Position numbers and translations under genes: made by a program. Below the pieces are notes generated by a model, which worked only from the letters and a program-made list of their open reading frames with translations, ran no database searches and was not told where the DNA came from. 64,000 nucleotides of DNA from Bdellovibrionales bacterium (lineage in GTDB: Bacteria; Bdellovibrionota; Bdellovibrionia; Bdellovibrionales; Bdellovibrionaceae): NCBI GenBank assembly GCA_018266295.1, contig JAFEAQ010000010.1:147157-211156 (forward strand), written 5' to 3'. This document shows positions 15,916 through 26,097 of the stretch, one piece after another (position 1 is the first letter of the stretch; the number at the start of each line of letters is the position of its first letter).

Positions 15916-18900
15916 ATGAGAATGTTTTCAGTTGTTAAGTATTTATTTATTAGCTTCCTTTGCGGATATCTTGCTGCTTGTACCAGCAGTGATACGGGAG
16001 CCATTGATAAACTCTTAGGAAACTTCTCATCCACACCGATCTTAACTTCTGTCCCCGACCAAACTGTCCAACAAGAGGACCTGCTGAAGGTCGACGTCAA
16101 TAATATCAAAGATGGAATTCCCGGGAACGATAAAGACATGAGCTACACCTGTGTCTATGACACAGAAGTCGACGGCAAGGTGACAGCGACCACAGCATGC
16201 ACGGATCTGCCGAACTCGACTGTGACGTTTGATGCGGCTAGCGGAATCTTGCAATGGACTCCGCACTCAGGTGTTTTAGGAAACTACGAATTCAAAATCA
16301 CCGGTAAAAATACCGACGGCACTTACGATGAAATATTCTCTGTCGGCGTTCGTTTAAAATTTAGCGGTATCGGTCTTTATACGCAAATCACCGGTAACAG
16401 CGTGACTGTGAATTGGACACCGAATCCGGCGGCTCAAGGCTATCAGATTTTCAAACTCAACTCACTGACCGGTCAGTATGAAACTTTCAAAACAATCACC
16501 GGCGGTTCTACGAGCGGAACCACTCTCACCGGTCTGACTCCGAACACTCCTTATACTCTGCGCGTGCAGGCGATTGATGCCCTCGGAAACTTTGATGGCA
16601 ACGTCGTCTCACGCTCTTTTACAACCACCGAACTTGTGAAACTCTCAATGAGCGCGCCGGTCTCAACACTCGCGGCAGGCACGCCCACGACTGTGACGGT
16701 GACGGCATTCAACGCAAATGGAACACCACAAACCGTGGGCGGACTCCCCGTCGTTCCGAGCATTGCAAGCGGTACGAGCTCGGGAACTTTCTCTTCTGTC
16801 ACGGATAATAATAACGGCACTTATACATTTACTTTTACACCGACCGTGGTTGGCACATCCATCGTCATTGATTGCTCGATTAATATTACTTTCTTCTTAA
16901 ATAATACAGTTCCTCTTGCGATTATTCCGGGGGCGGCGTCTTCAGCAAACTCGGCAATCTCCATCAGCTCAGGCACCGTGGTTTCAGGCAGCCCCGTGAC
17001 CGTAACAGCGACGGTTCGCGATGCTTATAACAACCCGATTAGCTCGGGCCAGGCCGTGAGCTTTACAAAAACCGGAGGAACCTCGACGGGTTCTTTCAGC
17101 GCCATTAACAATCAAGGTAACGGTGTCTATTCGATTTCGTATACAGGGATCACAGCTGGGACCGCGCAGACTTTGGGAATTAAAGTCGATACTGCGAACC
17201 TGACTCCGACAACAACGATTCAGGTTGTGCCTGGAACGCCGGTGTCTGCGAATTCGACTCTGACTATTAGCTCAGCGACAATAGCCTCTGGCACAACGGC
17301 AACGGTGGTGGCGACACTTAAAGATATCAACAACAACCCAGTTCCTTCGGGTGTCATGGTGGTCTTTAATAAGGCCGGTGGCACAAGTTCTGGAACATTT
17401 GATCCAATCGTTAATAATAACAATGGCTCTTACACTACGATCTACACAGGTGTCACTGCGGGAACGGCGCAGACTCTGAGTGTGTCCGTCGACGGTGTGA
17501 CTTTGAACCCGACAGTCACTGTAACCGTGGTGCCGGGCCCGGCCCTGCTTGCGAATTCAAGTTTGACCATCACAAGCCCGACGGTTGTCTCTGGGGCGTT
17601 TGTCACTGTGACTGCGACTTTAAAGGACGTAAATAATAACCCGATTGATTCCGGCGTGACCGTGAGCTTTACAAAAACCGGCGGAACTTCCACGGGAACT
17701 TTCGGTACCGTGACCAACCAAGGTAACGGGGTTTATAACATTCGTTATACAGGTGTTGCGGCCGGAACTGCGCAAACTATTGCGGTGCTTATTAATGGCA
17801 CAAGCCTTGGCACAACCGTCAGTGTCGGTGTTCTTACGGGCGCGCCATCTCCGACTCAGTCTTCAATTACAATTTCGAATGGCACCGTGATTTCAAATCA
17901 GAGTGTCACTGTCACAGCGACAATTAAGGATGACAACAACAATCCTGTCACCTCGGGTGTGGCGATCACGTTTGCAAAAACCGGCGGAACTTCCACGGGT
18001 AATTTTGGCACTGTGACGAATGTGGGTAATGGTGTTTACACAATCACCTATACAGGTATTGCTGCAGGTACGGCGCAAACCATTGCCGTCCAAGCAGATG
18101 GCTCAGCCCTCGGCCCGACGACGACAGTCACTGTGGTGGTCGGTGCGCCGAATGTCGCGGCGTCTTCATTTACGGTGGGAGCTTCGTCCATTCTTTCAGG
18201 CCAGACAACAACTTTAACGGCCACGATTAAAGACATCAATAACAACCCGATCAGCTCCGGCATTACAGTCACCTTCTCTAAGACGGGCGGAACTTCGACA
18301 GGGAATTTTGGAACGGTCACAAACCAAGGGGCCGGCGTTTATACAATCACGTATACGGGGGTCGTTTCCGGAACGGCCCAAAATCTGGCTGTGTTAATTA
18401 ATGGTTCTGCGTTTGGTAGTTCGACACCGATTACGGTCTTAACGGCTCCACCTTCGGCATCACAGTCCTCAATCTCGATTTCGAGTGGCACTGTAGTCTC
18501 AGGCCAGTCTGTTACGGTCACTGCGACAGTGAAGGATTTAAATAACAATCCAGTCACTTCAGGTGTCGCCATCACTTTTGCTAAATCCGGCGGTTCCTCA
18601 ACAGGAACTTTCGGCAGCATCACCAACGTCGGAAATGGTGTTTACACCGTGACATACACAGGCGTCGTTGCGGGTTCAGCACAAACAATTGCACTTGAAA
18701 CCGATGGCACGTCTCTGGGGCCAACAACCACCGTGTCTGTTCTGGTCGGCCCACCTGTTCTGGCAAACTCTAGTTTAGTCATTGGTTCGTCGACGATTCT
18801 TTCAGGCGAGACTACAACTGTGACAGCGACGATTAAAGATATCAATAACAACCCCATCAGCACGGGCTCAACGATCGCGTTCTCAAAAACCGGCGGAACT

Positions 18901-21900
18901 TCGACCGGCACCTTTGGTTCTGTAACAAACCAAGGCGGCGGCGTCTATACCGTGAATTACACCGGCGTCGTTTCCGGCACGGCTCAAACACTTGGTGTCT
19001 CTATTAATGGAACTGACCTTGGCGCCTCGACGACGGTCACTGTCCTCACCGCTCCTCCGTCTGCCACGAAGTCTTCGATTTCAATTTCAAATGGCACCGT
19101 GGTCTCAGGCCAATCAGTCACCGTGACTGCGACAGTGAAGGATTTAAATAACAACCCCGTCACTTCTGGTGTGGCGATCACTTTTGCAAAAGCCGGTGGT
19201 TCTTCAACCGGGACATTTGGTACTGTGACGAATGCTGGCAATGGTGTCTACACAGTTACTTACACAGGCGTCACTTCAGGAACAGCGCAAACGATCTCTT
19301 TACTGACGGATGGCTCAGCTTTAGGCCCTTCCGTAGCCGTCAGTGTTCTTAATGGCGCACCGATTGCTGCGAATTCGACTTTAACTATTGGCTCTTCAAC
19401 AATTCTTTCAGGCCAGGCCACCACAATCACTGCGACGATTAAGGACGTGAATAACAATCCTATTAGTTCTGGTGTTACTGTGACGTTCTCTAAAACGAGC
19501 GGCACATCGACAGGAACTTTCGGGACGATTACAAATCAAGGCGCCGGCGTTTACACCGTCACTTACACAGGCGTTGTTGCCGGGACCGCTCAAGACATTA
19601 AGATTTTGATTGATGGAGCGGATTTAGGTCTTCTCACGAATGTCGCTGTGAACCCAGGTGCGCCGTCCGCGACGACGTCGACGATTTCTGTTGCTAGCTC
19701 TACGGTGATTTCTGGTCAGTCCGTCACGGTGACTGCGACCATCAAAGATGCGAACAGCAATCCGATTAACTCAGGCGTTGCCGTGACATTCTCTAAAACC
19801 GGTGGATCCTCAACGGGAACCTTCGGTACGATCACGCCGCAAGGAACAGGTGGCGTCTACACAGTTCCTTACACAGGTATTGTTGCGGGCTCCGCGCAAA
19901 CGTTAGGTATCTTGATTGATGGCGTGGGTCTTGGCCCAACAACGACATTGAGTGTAACACCGGGCGCGCCGAATAACACTCTGTCAACTCTGACAGTCAC
20001 TTCAAATGTTGTCATCGCCGGTCAATACGTGACTCTGACGGCCACGATCAAAGATGCCAACGGCAATCCGATCAGCTCCGGAATTCTTGTGAACTTTGAT
20101 AAGTTCGGCGGAACTTCGTTTGGTAACTACAGCACGGTTGTGAATCAAGGTAATGGCGTCTATACTTCTAACTACACCGGCGTGACGGCCGGAACTGCAC
20201 AAACTGTTCAGGCTAACGTCAACGGTTCGGGCTTTGGCCCTACACAAAGCGTTCAAGTACTTGTGGGCGCTCCTTCATTGGCAAACTCGAGCCTGACCGT
20301 TTCTTCAGGGACCGTGGCATCGGGTTCAAGCGTGAATATCACGGCCGTCATTAAAGACTCGCAGAACAATCCGATCACTTCCGAGTATGCGATCACTCTA
20401 GATACCATTGGCGGATCAAGCACAGGATCTCTTTCAAGTATTAATAATGCCGGTGGCGGGACATTTACCGCGACTTATACAGGCGCTATTGCAGGCTCAG
20501 CGCAAACTTTGCGTGTACTGGCAGATGGAACACCGATCTCGGGTTTAACTAAAACAATTCAAGTCCTTCCGGGACCTGCTTCCTCGACAAATTCGACTTT
20601 CACAATCAGCGCAAGCACCGTTCAGTCTGGCACGTCGGCAAACCTCTCAATGAATCTGCGGGATGCCAATAATAACGCCATCTCCAGTGGCGCGACCGTG
20701 ACATTTACCAAAGCCACAGGCGTGAGTGACGGAACTCTCAGTGGTGTTTCAAACGCTGGCGGCGGAAACTATACGGCGACTTATACAGGAACGACCATGG
20801 GCCCTGCGCAGGCGATCAACCTGGTGGTGAATGGCACCGCTGTGGGTCTTTCCGTCAACGTGACTGTGACCGCAGGCCCGCCAACACACTTCTCGACATC
20901 TCAACCGCTCAACCCGCTTGCGAGTATCGATTGCGCGGGTCCTTACACACTGACACTGAAAGACGTCAGCGAAAACACGACAAGCTCTTTGTCTGTGGTG
21001 AACCTCGCATTCTCGTCCTCACCTGCTGGTGGCGCGACAGGTACGATTTTCTCGGACTCTTCGTGCTCGACCCCAATTACTTCCTTAAGTATTCCGGCTT
21101 TAACGGCCTCAGCGCAGTTCTACTATAAAGCGTATATTCCGAACAGCTTCACCTTCACAATTTCTCCGGGCGGAAGCATCGCAAATGCAAGTTTCACGAT
21201 CACCAATATTCCGGTACTTTCTTGGATTGGTGCAAGCGCCTTCTTTACTATGAATGGCAGCGGCTCCGGCACTGTGATGGATGACTCGGCCGGTGGTATG
21301 TGGAATCCATATGATATCGCTATCAACGGTAATAATATGTTCGTGGTGGATTACTCCGGCAACCGCATTTTGAAATACGATATTTCAACAAATCAGTTCA
21401 TCGGCTGGATTGGCTATGTCGGTTCAAACGATGGCGTGATTGCTTACGACGGCGGTAGCGGCTGTAATTCGCTCGCGATCGGCGCGCTAACTCCGGTTTG
21501 GTGCAAAGGCGGACGCGCAAGTGCTTCTGTCAGTAATGCCACAGTGATTCAGAATCCGCGAAATATCGCAGCTGATACTAATTACATCTATGTTTCAAGC
21601 TGGAGTAATCATCGTATTGCCCGCTTCTTACAATCCGACGGAAGTTTCCAAGGTTGGCTCGGTAAAACCAGTACAACGGCGGCGACCTCACCGGCGTCCT
21701 GCGTTTCTGCAGGGACGAATGCCACAACTCCTACTTGGTGTTATGGCGGCACTTCGACAAGTGGTACCGGCGACGGCCAACTCAACAACCCTGCGGGTAT
21801 TATCGTTTACAACAGTAAAATCTATGTCAATGATAACGGCAATCATCGTCTTTCTAAGTACGATGCTTCGACCGGGGCATTCGAAGGCTGGGTCGGCCGT

Positions 21901-24057
21901 GTCGGCGCAACTCAGCCACCGACATCAGGTCAGTTATCAACTTGCTCTGTGCAACCAGCTGTCGGCGCAAAAACTCCGGGCTGGTGCTTGGGTGGCGTTT
22001 CTCAGGTTTCTCAGCGCCGCCAGGCCAGCGTCGCGGGCCCGCCGTCAGAAGTTGCCGCTCCGGATGAAGGTTTCTACAATCCTTCAGGCTTAACAACCGA
22101 CGGTACGAGCTTGTATATCGGTGACGGCAATAATTATCGTATTGCCCGCGTAACATTAAGCACAGGGGCCTTTAACGGATGGTTGGGTTACATTTACCGC
22201 AACTCGGCGTTATCACCAACCACACCTTCGCAAACTGCAGGAAACTTTACTGCGGGTTGGACAGCCGGCGGTGTGACCGATGCGCGCGCAGGTGTCGACG
22301 GCTGGGGTTATCCATATCAATTAGGCTATGACTCTGGATCCGGCTATTTATTTGTTGCTGACCAGTATCACCGTATTTCTAAACTCCGCGCTTCGGATGG
22401 TGGAGATTTCCGCTGGATTGGTCGTGCCGGTGGCTCACCAACCGGTGGTTACACAGGTTGCAGCAGCACTCCTGTGGGCGGCACAAACCCTGGCTGGTGC
22501 GTGAACGGCTCTGCAAACAAATATGGTAATACCAACGGCACGTTCTATACACCAACAGGCATGGCGCTGACTTCAACAAAGCTCTATGTTGCGGATTACA
22601 ATAACTTCCGCGTGCAAAGATTTAATTTGAGCGATGGAACCTTCGACGGCTGGATCGGCAGCGGCAATGTGGCTGCAATGAAATGGAGCCGAACTATTGC
22701 CAGTGGCGCTGTGGCCTCTCGTTCTGGGATCGATGACTACTCCTTCGGCGATGTCTCCGGTGCTTACGCAGGGATCGCGATGAATTCGACTTACATGTTC
22801 ATGGGTGACATCGGTTGGAATCGTATTAAGAAATACAACCGCCAAGACGGACAAGTTATTGGCTACATTGGTCAGATTCAAAACAATGGTGGCTTCTACC
22901 CGACCGGTCCGGATTCTTGCGTTGGTTATAATTCCGGCATGACTCCTGACTGGTGTTACGGGGGCGGTCGCACGACGAATGGCTCCGGCATCCATGGTTA
23001 TAACAATCCGTACTCTGTCGCCGCTGATGATACCTACGTTTATATTGCCAACTATTCCAACCATCGCATTGATCGCGTTCGCATCAGCGATGCCCTTTAC
23101 TTGGGATGGATTGGCCAGGTCAACGCCACTCCGACGGATGGCGACCCTGCGTGCTTAACAACCAACTCGCCAAACCCAGCACCGAACTGGTGTATCGGCG
23201 GCACCGCAACTTCGAATAACGTGTGGGGCACGCTCAATGCGCCACGTGCACTCTTCTATGATACAGCACAAAGTGTGTTGTATGCGACGGACAATACTTC
23301 GCGCTTGATTAAGATCGATCCATCGAATGGCGCGTTCTTAGCTGTCGGCGGTACTATTTCTGCGGGCTCGGGCGGTGCGAACTGCGGCGTCACTGCCGGA
23401 GTTGCAAACGGCTGGTGTACAACGTCGGCGACGGGCTCTTCAGGAACCACAAAATATGGCGGCCTGAACAGCGCCTCGGCGATTGCAACAAATAGCAACT
23501 ATATCTTCGTCGCCGATACGAGCAACAACCGCATCGTCCGCTTTGATAAAACAACCGGCGCTCCTGCAGGCTTCGTGGCGAAGCTTAATAACGGTACAAA
23601 CACAAACCTGACAGCTACAGGCGGCGCTTGTAACGGTCTCTCGGGCTTCCCGAAAGTGACTCCAGGCTGGTGTTGGACGACGACTTTGGGAATTGCACCG
23701 AGCCAAATTACCGGCACCGAAGAAAATGCTTACAACTCCCCTCGCGGCGTGTGGGCGGATGATACTTACGTTTACATTGCTGATACCGGCAATAATCGCA
23801 TTGTGCGCATCTTTGCCTCAACGGGCGCTCCTGATGGCTGGAAAGGTCTCATTGGCTCAACCAGTGGCATGAGCGATTCAGCTTGTATTGCTGCCGGCGT
23901 TGGCGGCGTGACTCCGAAGTGGTGTAAAGGCGGAACTTCTGCTCCTGGTCAGCAACTCGGCGCCTTCGACTACCCTGTCAGTGTTTTCGGTGACGCGAAT
24001 TACATCTATGTCATGGATGGTCGCAACAACCGTGTTCAAACAATCCCTAAAAACTAG
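15916..24057 (+). CDS. Giant lipoprotein: Ig-like repeat stalk with NHL-type propeller head
   Basis: 2713 residues. The N-terminus has a lipobox (ISFLCGYLAAC), so the mature protein should be lipid-anchored at Cys22. Then come a cadherin/putative-Ig-like domain (about 35-150), a fibronectin-III-like domain (about 155-240), one divergent and 13 regular bacterial Ig-like repeats of about 101 residues (about 240-1655), a linker domain with cysteines, and about ten NHL-like segments (about 1770-2713) with NNRI-type blade ends (SGNRILKYD, SNHRIARF, TGNNRIVRI). Between blades sits a C-x(9-12)-W-C-x-G-G motif. It looks like a long rod carrying a beta-propeller binding head on the cell surface, possibly for adhesion to prey or matrix. 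It is followed by a terminator and is apparently monocistronic. Confidence 0.88.
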   Translation: MRMFSVVKYLFISFLCGYLAACTSSDTGAIDKLLGNFSSTPILTSVPDQTVQQEDLLKVDVNNIKDGIPGNDKDMSYTCVYDTEVDGKVTATTACTDLPNSTVTFDAASGILQWTPHSGVLGNYEFKITGKNTDGTYDEIFSVGVRLKFSGIGLYTQITGNSVTVNWTPNPAAQGYQIFKLNSLTGQYETFKTITGGSTSGTTLTGLTPNTPYTLRVQAIDALGNFDGNVVSRSFTTTELVKLSMSAPVSTLAAGTPTTVTVTAFNANGTPQTVGGLPVVPSIASGTSSGTFSSVTDNNNGTYTFTFTPTVVGTSIVIDCSINITFFLNNTVPLAIIPGAASSANSAISISSGTVVSGSPVTVTATVRDAYNNPISSGQAVSFTKTGGTSTGSFSAINNQGNGVYSISYTGITAGTAQTLGIKVDTANLTPTTTIQVVPGTPVSANSTLTISSATIASGTTATVVATLKDINNNPVPSGVMVVFNKAGGTSSGTFDPIVNNNNGSYTTIYTGVTAGTAQTLSVSVDGVTLNPTVTVTVVPGPALLANSSLTITSPTVVSGAFVTVTATLKDVNNNPIDSGVTVSFTKTGGTSTGTFGTVTNQGNGVYNIRYTGVAAGTAQTIAVLINGTSLGTTVSVGVLTGAPSPTQSSITISNGTVISNQSVTVTATIKDDNNNPVTSGVAITFAKTGGTSTGNFGTVTNVGNGVYTITYTGIAAGTAQTIAVQADGSALGPTTTVTVVVGAPNVAASSFTVGASSILSGQTTTLTATIKDINNNPISSGITVTFSKTGGTSTGNFGTVTNQGAGVYTITYTGVVSGTAQNLAVLINGSAFGSSTPITVLTAPPSASQSSISISSGTVVSGQSVTVTATVKDLNNNPVTSGVAITFAKSGGSSTGTFGSITNVGNGVYTVTYTGVVAGSAQTIALETDGTSLGPTTTVSVLVGPPVLANSSLVIGSSTILSGETTTVTATIKDINNNPISTGSTIAFSKTGGTSTGTFGSVTNQGGGVYTVNYTGVVSGTAQTLGVSINGTDLGASTTVTVLTAPPSATKSSISISNGTVVSGQSVTVTATVKDLNNNPVTSGVAITFAKAGGSSTGTFGTVTNAGNGVYTVTYTGVTSGTAQTISLLTDGSALGPSVAVSVLNGAPIAANSTLTIGSSTILSGQATTITATIKDVNNNPISSGVTVTFSKTSGTSTGTFGTITNQGAGVYTVTYTGVVAGTAQDIKILIDGADLGLLTNVAVNPGAPSATTSTISVASSTVISGQSVTVTATIKDANSNPINSGVAVTFSKTGGSSTGTFGTITPQGTGGVYTVPYTGIVAGSAQTLGILIDGVGLGPTTTLSVTPGAPNNTLSTLTVTSNVVIAGQYVTLTATIKDANGNPISSGILVNFDKFGGTSFGNYSTVVNQGNGVYTSNYTGVTAGTAQTVQANVNGSGFGPTQSVQVLVGAPSLANSSLTVSSGTVASGSSVNITAVIKDSQNNPITSEYAITLDTIGGSSTGSLSSINNAGGGTFTATYTGAIAGSAQTLRVLADGTPISGLTKTIQVLPGPASSTNSTFTISASTVQSGTSANLSMNLRDANNNAISSGATVTFTKATGVSDGTLSGVSNAGGGNYTATYTGTTMGPAQAINLVVNGTAVGLSVNVTVTAGPPTHFSTSQPLNPLASIDCAGPYTLTLKDVSENTTSSLSVVNLAFSSSPAGGATGTIFSDSSCSTPITSLSIPALTASAQFYYKAYIPNSFTFTISPGGSIANASFTITNIPVLSWIGASAFFTMNGSGSGTVMDDSAGGMWNPYDIAINGNNMFVVDYSGNRILKYDISTNQFIGWIGYVGSNDGVIAYDGGSGCNSLAIGALTPVWCKGGRASASVSNATVIQNPRNIAADTNYIYVSSWSNHRIARFLQSDGSFQGWLGKTSTTAATSPASCVSAGTNATTPTWCYGGTSTSGTGDGQLNNPAGIIVYNSKIYVNDNGNHRLSKYDASTGAFEGWVGRVGATQPPTSGQLSTCSVQPAVGAKTPGWCLGGVSQVSQRRQASVAGPPSEVAAPDEGFYNPSGLTTDGTSLYIGDGNNYRIARVTLSTGAFNGWLGYIYRNSALSPTTPSQTAGNFTAGWTAGGVTDARAGVDGWGYPYQLGYDSGSGYLFVADQYHRISKLRASDGGDFRWIGRAGGSPTGGYTGCSSTPVGGTNPGWCVNGSANKYGNTNGTFYTPTGMALTSTKLYVADYNNFRVQRFNLSDGTFDGWIGSGNVAAMKWSRTIASGAVASRSGIDDYSFGDVSGAYAGIAMNSTYMFMGDIGWNRIKKYNRQDGQVIGYIGQIQNNGGFYPTGPDSCVGYNSGMTPDWCYGGGRTTNGSGIHGYNNPYSVAADDTYVYIANYSNHRIDRVRISDALYLGWIGQVNATPTDGDPACLTTNSPNPAPNWCIGGTATSNNVWGTLNAPRALFYDTAQSVLYATDNTSRLIKIDPSNGAFLAVGGTISAGSGGANCGVTAGVANGWCTTSATGSSGTTKYGGLNSASAIATNSNYIFVADTSNNRIVRFDKTTGAPAGFVAKLNNGTNTNLTATGGACNGLSGFPKVTPGWCWTTTLGIAPSQITGTEENAYNSPRGVWADDTYVYIADTGNNRIVRIFASTGAPDGWKGLIGSTSGMSDSACIAAGVGGVTPKWCKGGTSAPGQQLGAFDYPVSVFGDANYIYVMDGRNNRVQTIPKN
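16933..20877 (+). repeat. 13 tandem repeats of about 303 bp coding Ig-like domains
   Basis: Each unit encodes a [GA]T[VI][VI]SGQSVTVTATIKD-type strand, NNNPISSGV, TGGTSTGTFG, NGVYT-Y-GV and AGTAQT blocks. Units 5, 7, 9 and 6, 8, 10 form alternating subtypes, showing expansion by a two-unit (about 606 bp) block. Nucleotide-level similarity is high enough for recombination, and assembly collapse is a risk. Confidence 0.9.
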
Positions 24058-24070
24058 AGTCCAGTTTTCG

Positions 24071-24098
24071 AAAACGTCGAGCTCACCTCGACGTTTTT
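24071..24098 (+). terminator. Rho-independent terminator of the giant lipoprotein gene
   Basis: AAAACGTCGAG, loop CTCAC, CTCGACGTTTTT: a 9-bp core stem ending in a T run, 13 bases after the stop codon. Confidence 0.85.
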
Positions 24099-24162
24099 CC
24101 AGTCTTCAAAAACCTGTTAAGAAAATATCAAGATCAGACAGACCTTTGCCGAAAAGACAAGC

Positions 24163-24729
24163 ATGGACTCATTTAGTTTTAAATTTTTCTTTACAACAAT
24201 TGTGATTTTGTTTGCGCACTCAGCTCATGCAACGGATGTTGTTTTTGAATCTGATGTTCAAATAAAGCGAAATGACCAAAACGGTTTTGAAATATTGAAG
24301 GCAGGTCAGAGCATTCCTCTGAAGGCCGGCGAATCGGTTTTCGCTCTCAATAATCAAAACATGCCAGTGCTTATCGTTGCTCCCGCAAAAGACAAAGGAC
24401 GCGTTGTTGTTGCGGACTCAAATATGTCTTTGGCTATTCAGGCACAGCTTCAATCTTCTTTGCAAAAATCAACCAGCGAAATTATTGATGGCCTTCGTAA
24501 AGCCGAAGGCCTCATTCAGAAAAAAGATTTCACCCAAGCTTCGGCGATTATTTTATCTCTAAAGAGCAAATATAAAGACATCTCGTCGCTCCTGTTTATG
24601 AGTGGCACTCTGTCCTACTTACAAAATAATAAAAGTGCCGCGATTGAAGATCTGCAACGTGGCCTCAATCTTGATCCTAACAATGAACCTGCGAAGAAAT
24701 TGCTCGCGCAATTAAGGGGTACGCCATGA
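24163..24729 (+). CDS. Periplasmic TPR protein heading a MotAB-like operon
   Basis: 188 residues with a signal peptide (FFFTTIVILFAHSAHA, cleavage near residue 23). Residues about 25-85 form a strand-rich, SH3-like segment (QIKRNDQNGFEILKAGQSI, ESVFALNNQNMPVLIV); residues about 105-185 are helical with tetratricopeptide-like spacing (FTQASAIILSLKSKYKD, GTLSYLQNNKSAAIEDL, GLNLDPNNEPAKKLL). The stop codon overlaps the start of the MotA-like gene by 4 bases, so it is part of the same machine. It may be a periplasmic scaffold or a peptidoglycan- or stator-binding partner. No named family was recognised. Confidence 0.75.
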   Translation: MDSFSFKFFFTTIVILFAHSAHATDVVFESDVQIKRNDQNGFEILKAGQSIPLKAGESVFALNNQNMPVLIVAPAKDKGRVVVADSNMSLAIQAQLQSSLQKSTSEIIDGLRKAEGLIQKKDFTQASAIILSLKSKYKDISSLLFMSGTLSYLQNNKSAAIEDLQRGLNLDPNNEPAKKLLAQLRGTP

Positions 24730-25433
24730 TCAGTTTACCGATTGGTGCCGTCCTCACGATTTTTATCTTCTTGATCTCAATGGGTTTTGGCAACCTGGGA
24801 ATTTACTTTAACGCCCATTCGGCGATCCTTGTCGGCGGCGGAACGGTGGCGATTTTATTCTTCTCTTGCCCGAATGCGGTTTTGATGAACCTCGTTCGCG
24901 AAATTCGCGGCCTCTTTAAAGGTCACGACACTTTTGCCAACGTCAGCGATGATCTTGCAAAATTATCTAAGAACAAAGACTCCGCAACGACCTCTGGTGA
25001 TGAACTCATCGCCTATGCAAAGGACATGTGGATGCAAGGGATCTCTCAGGATCTCTTTGTGGTACTTCTATCGCAAAAGCGCAAAGAGATCGAGCAACGA
25101 TCTGTCGACGCGATTCAATGTCTTAAGAACTTAGCGAAGTACCCGCCGGCTCTCGGGATGGCTGGTACGGTTATGGGTATCGTGACGCTCTTTCAAAGTT
25201 TGGACGGCGGTAAAGACAAGATCGGTCCGGCCCTGGCCCTTGCGATGACCGCAACATTCTTTGGTCTGGCGATTGCCAATGGTATTGTGATGCCGCTATC
25301 AGACCGTCTACAGATCCGTCACTTGTCACAAACCCATTACTTGACGAATGTTTATCAAGTTTTGTTGCTGATTAACCAGGATGAGTCTTCTCACCTGATC
25401 GAAGAAGAGGTTCAGTACCGTGCGACGGCCTGA
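24726..25433 (+). CDS. MotA/TolQ/ExbB-type proton-channel subunit (MotA-like)
   Basis: 235 residues with four membrane helices: two at the N-terminus (GAVLTIFIFLISMGFGNL and AILVGGGTVAILFF) and two after a cytoplasmic loop of about 85 residues (PALGMAGTVMGIVTLFQ and ALALAMTATFFGLAIANGIV). KYPPALGMAGTVMGIV and GLAIANGIVMPLSDRL are the MotA signature regions with the conserved prolines. With the MotB-like protein it should form a proton- or sodium-driven 5:2 stator. It overlaps the MotB-like gene by 14 bases. The loop is shorter than in E. coli MotA. No chemotaxis or flagellar gene is adjacent. Confidence 0.9.
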   Translation: MISLPIGAVLTIFIFLISMGFGNLGIYFNAHSAILVGGGTVAILFFSCPNAVLMNLVREIRGLFKGHDTFANVSDDLAKLSKNKDSATTSGDELIAYAKDMWMQGISQDLFVVLLSQKRKEIEQRSVDAIQCLKNLAKYPPALGMAGTVMGIVTLFQSLDGGKDKIGPALALAMTATFFGLAIANGIVMPLSDRLQIRHLSQTHYLTNVYQVLLLINQDESSHLIEEEVQYRATA

Positions 25434-26097
25434 GAAGAGACTGCCAAGAATTGAACGCGACGAAGTCGCCCACGTCGGTGAGGATGAGAATCAGCACTTG
25501 TGGGCCGTTTCGTATTCGGATTTCTTGATGGTTCTTTTATCGTTCTTCATCCTTTTCTTCTCGGCCGAAGCGCCGCAGAAACAGAAATTGATCTTAGAAT
25601 TAGCCAATCACTTTACGACTCCGAACGCAGGACCGGGCTCTGGCTCCGGTCAAGGCACCGGCATCGGCCCCGACGGCAATCGCCGCATGCCTTCCGGTGT
25701 GTTTGAACAGCTCAAAGGATTAAATGTCACCGTCGACAAAGAAAAAGAAAGTTTGATTATCAATTTTCCGAACGACCTCTATGGCCCGGGCAAGCACCGC
25801 ATTGAACATGACAAGGCCGCAATGATTGAGAACTTCTTAAACGTCATGAAACCTTATCAAGGCCAAGTAAATCTGTATTTTGAAGGCCACGCCGACACGG
25901 CTCCTTTGAAAATTCACAAAAATGAAATCGTCGTCGACAACTTTGTTTTAAGCAGTTTACGTGCTTCGTCGGCATTAGGAATGGCTCGGGAAATGGGTTT
26001 TTCCGAAAAGAACATGTTCATTCAAGCCAACTCCTCTAACTTAAGAAATTCCAGATCCCTTTCGATTCGAATCGAACCTCGCGGAGAAGTTCTATGA
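25420..26097 (+). CDS. MotB-like stator subunit with OmpA-type peptidoglycan-binding domain
   Basis: 225 residues from a GTG start. A short basic cytoplasmic tail is followed by one membrane helix containing the ion-binding Asp34 (WAVSYSDFLMVLLSFF), a Gly-rich linker (GPGSGSGQGTGIGPDG) and an OmpA/MotB domain (about 120-225) with NLYFEGHADTAPL, SSLRASSALGMAREMG and RSLSIRIEP. The domain keeps the GHAD motif and the R-A-S helix that bind diaminopimelate in peptidoglycan. The ATGA junction with the next gene shows tight coupling. It would anchor the ion channel to the cell wall. Confidence 0.9.
   Translation: MRRPEKRLPRIERDEVAHVGEDENQHLWAVSYSDFLMVLLSFFILFFSAEAPQKQKLILELANHFTTPNAGPGSGSGQGTGIGPDGNRRMPSGVFEQLKGLNVTVDKEKESLIINFPNDLYGPGKHRIEHDKAAMIENFLNVMKPYQGQVNLYFEGHADTAPLKIHKNEIVVDNFVLSSLRASSALGMAREMGFSEKNMFIQANSSNLRNSRSLSIRIEPRGEVL

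Noticed and set aside
16933..20877. CRISPR-like regular repeats
   Set aside because: The repeats are about 303 bp and translate in one continuous frame as Ig-like domains; no short palindromic repeat with unique spacers exists.
21590..22093. 167-residue plus-strand frame in another phase
   Set aside because: It overlaps the giant lipoprotein in a shifted frame and its composition is not protein-like.
22573..23064. 163-residue minus-strand frame
   Set aside because: It lies inside the NHL region of the giant lipoprotein, is antisense to it, and is an artefact of biased codons; no motif or ribosome binding site.
24726..26097. Zorya-type defence system (ZorA/ZorB)
   Set aside because: MotA/MotB-like genes are present, but no ZorC, ZorD or ZorE (helicase or nuclease) follows; the partners are a TPR protein, a membrane protein and a barrel.
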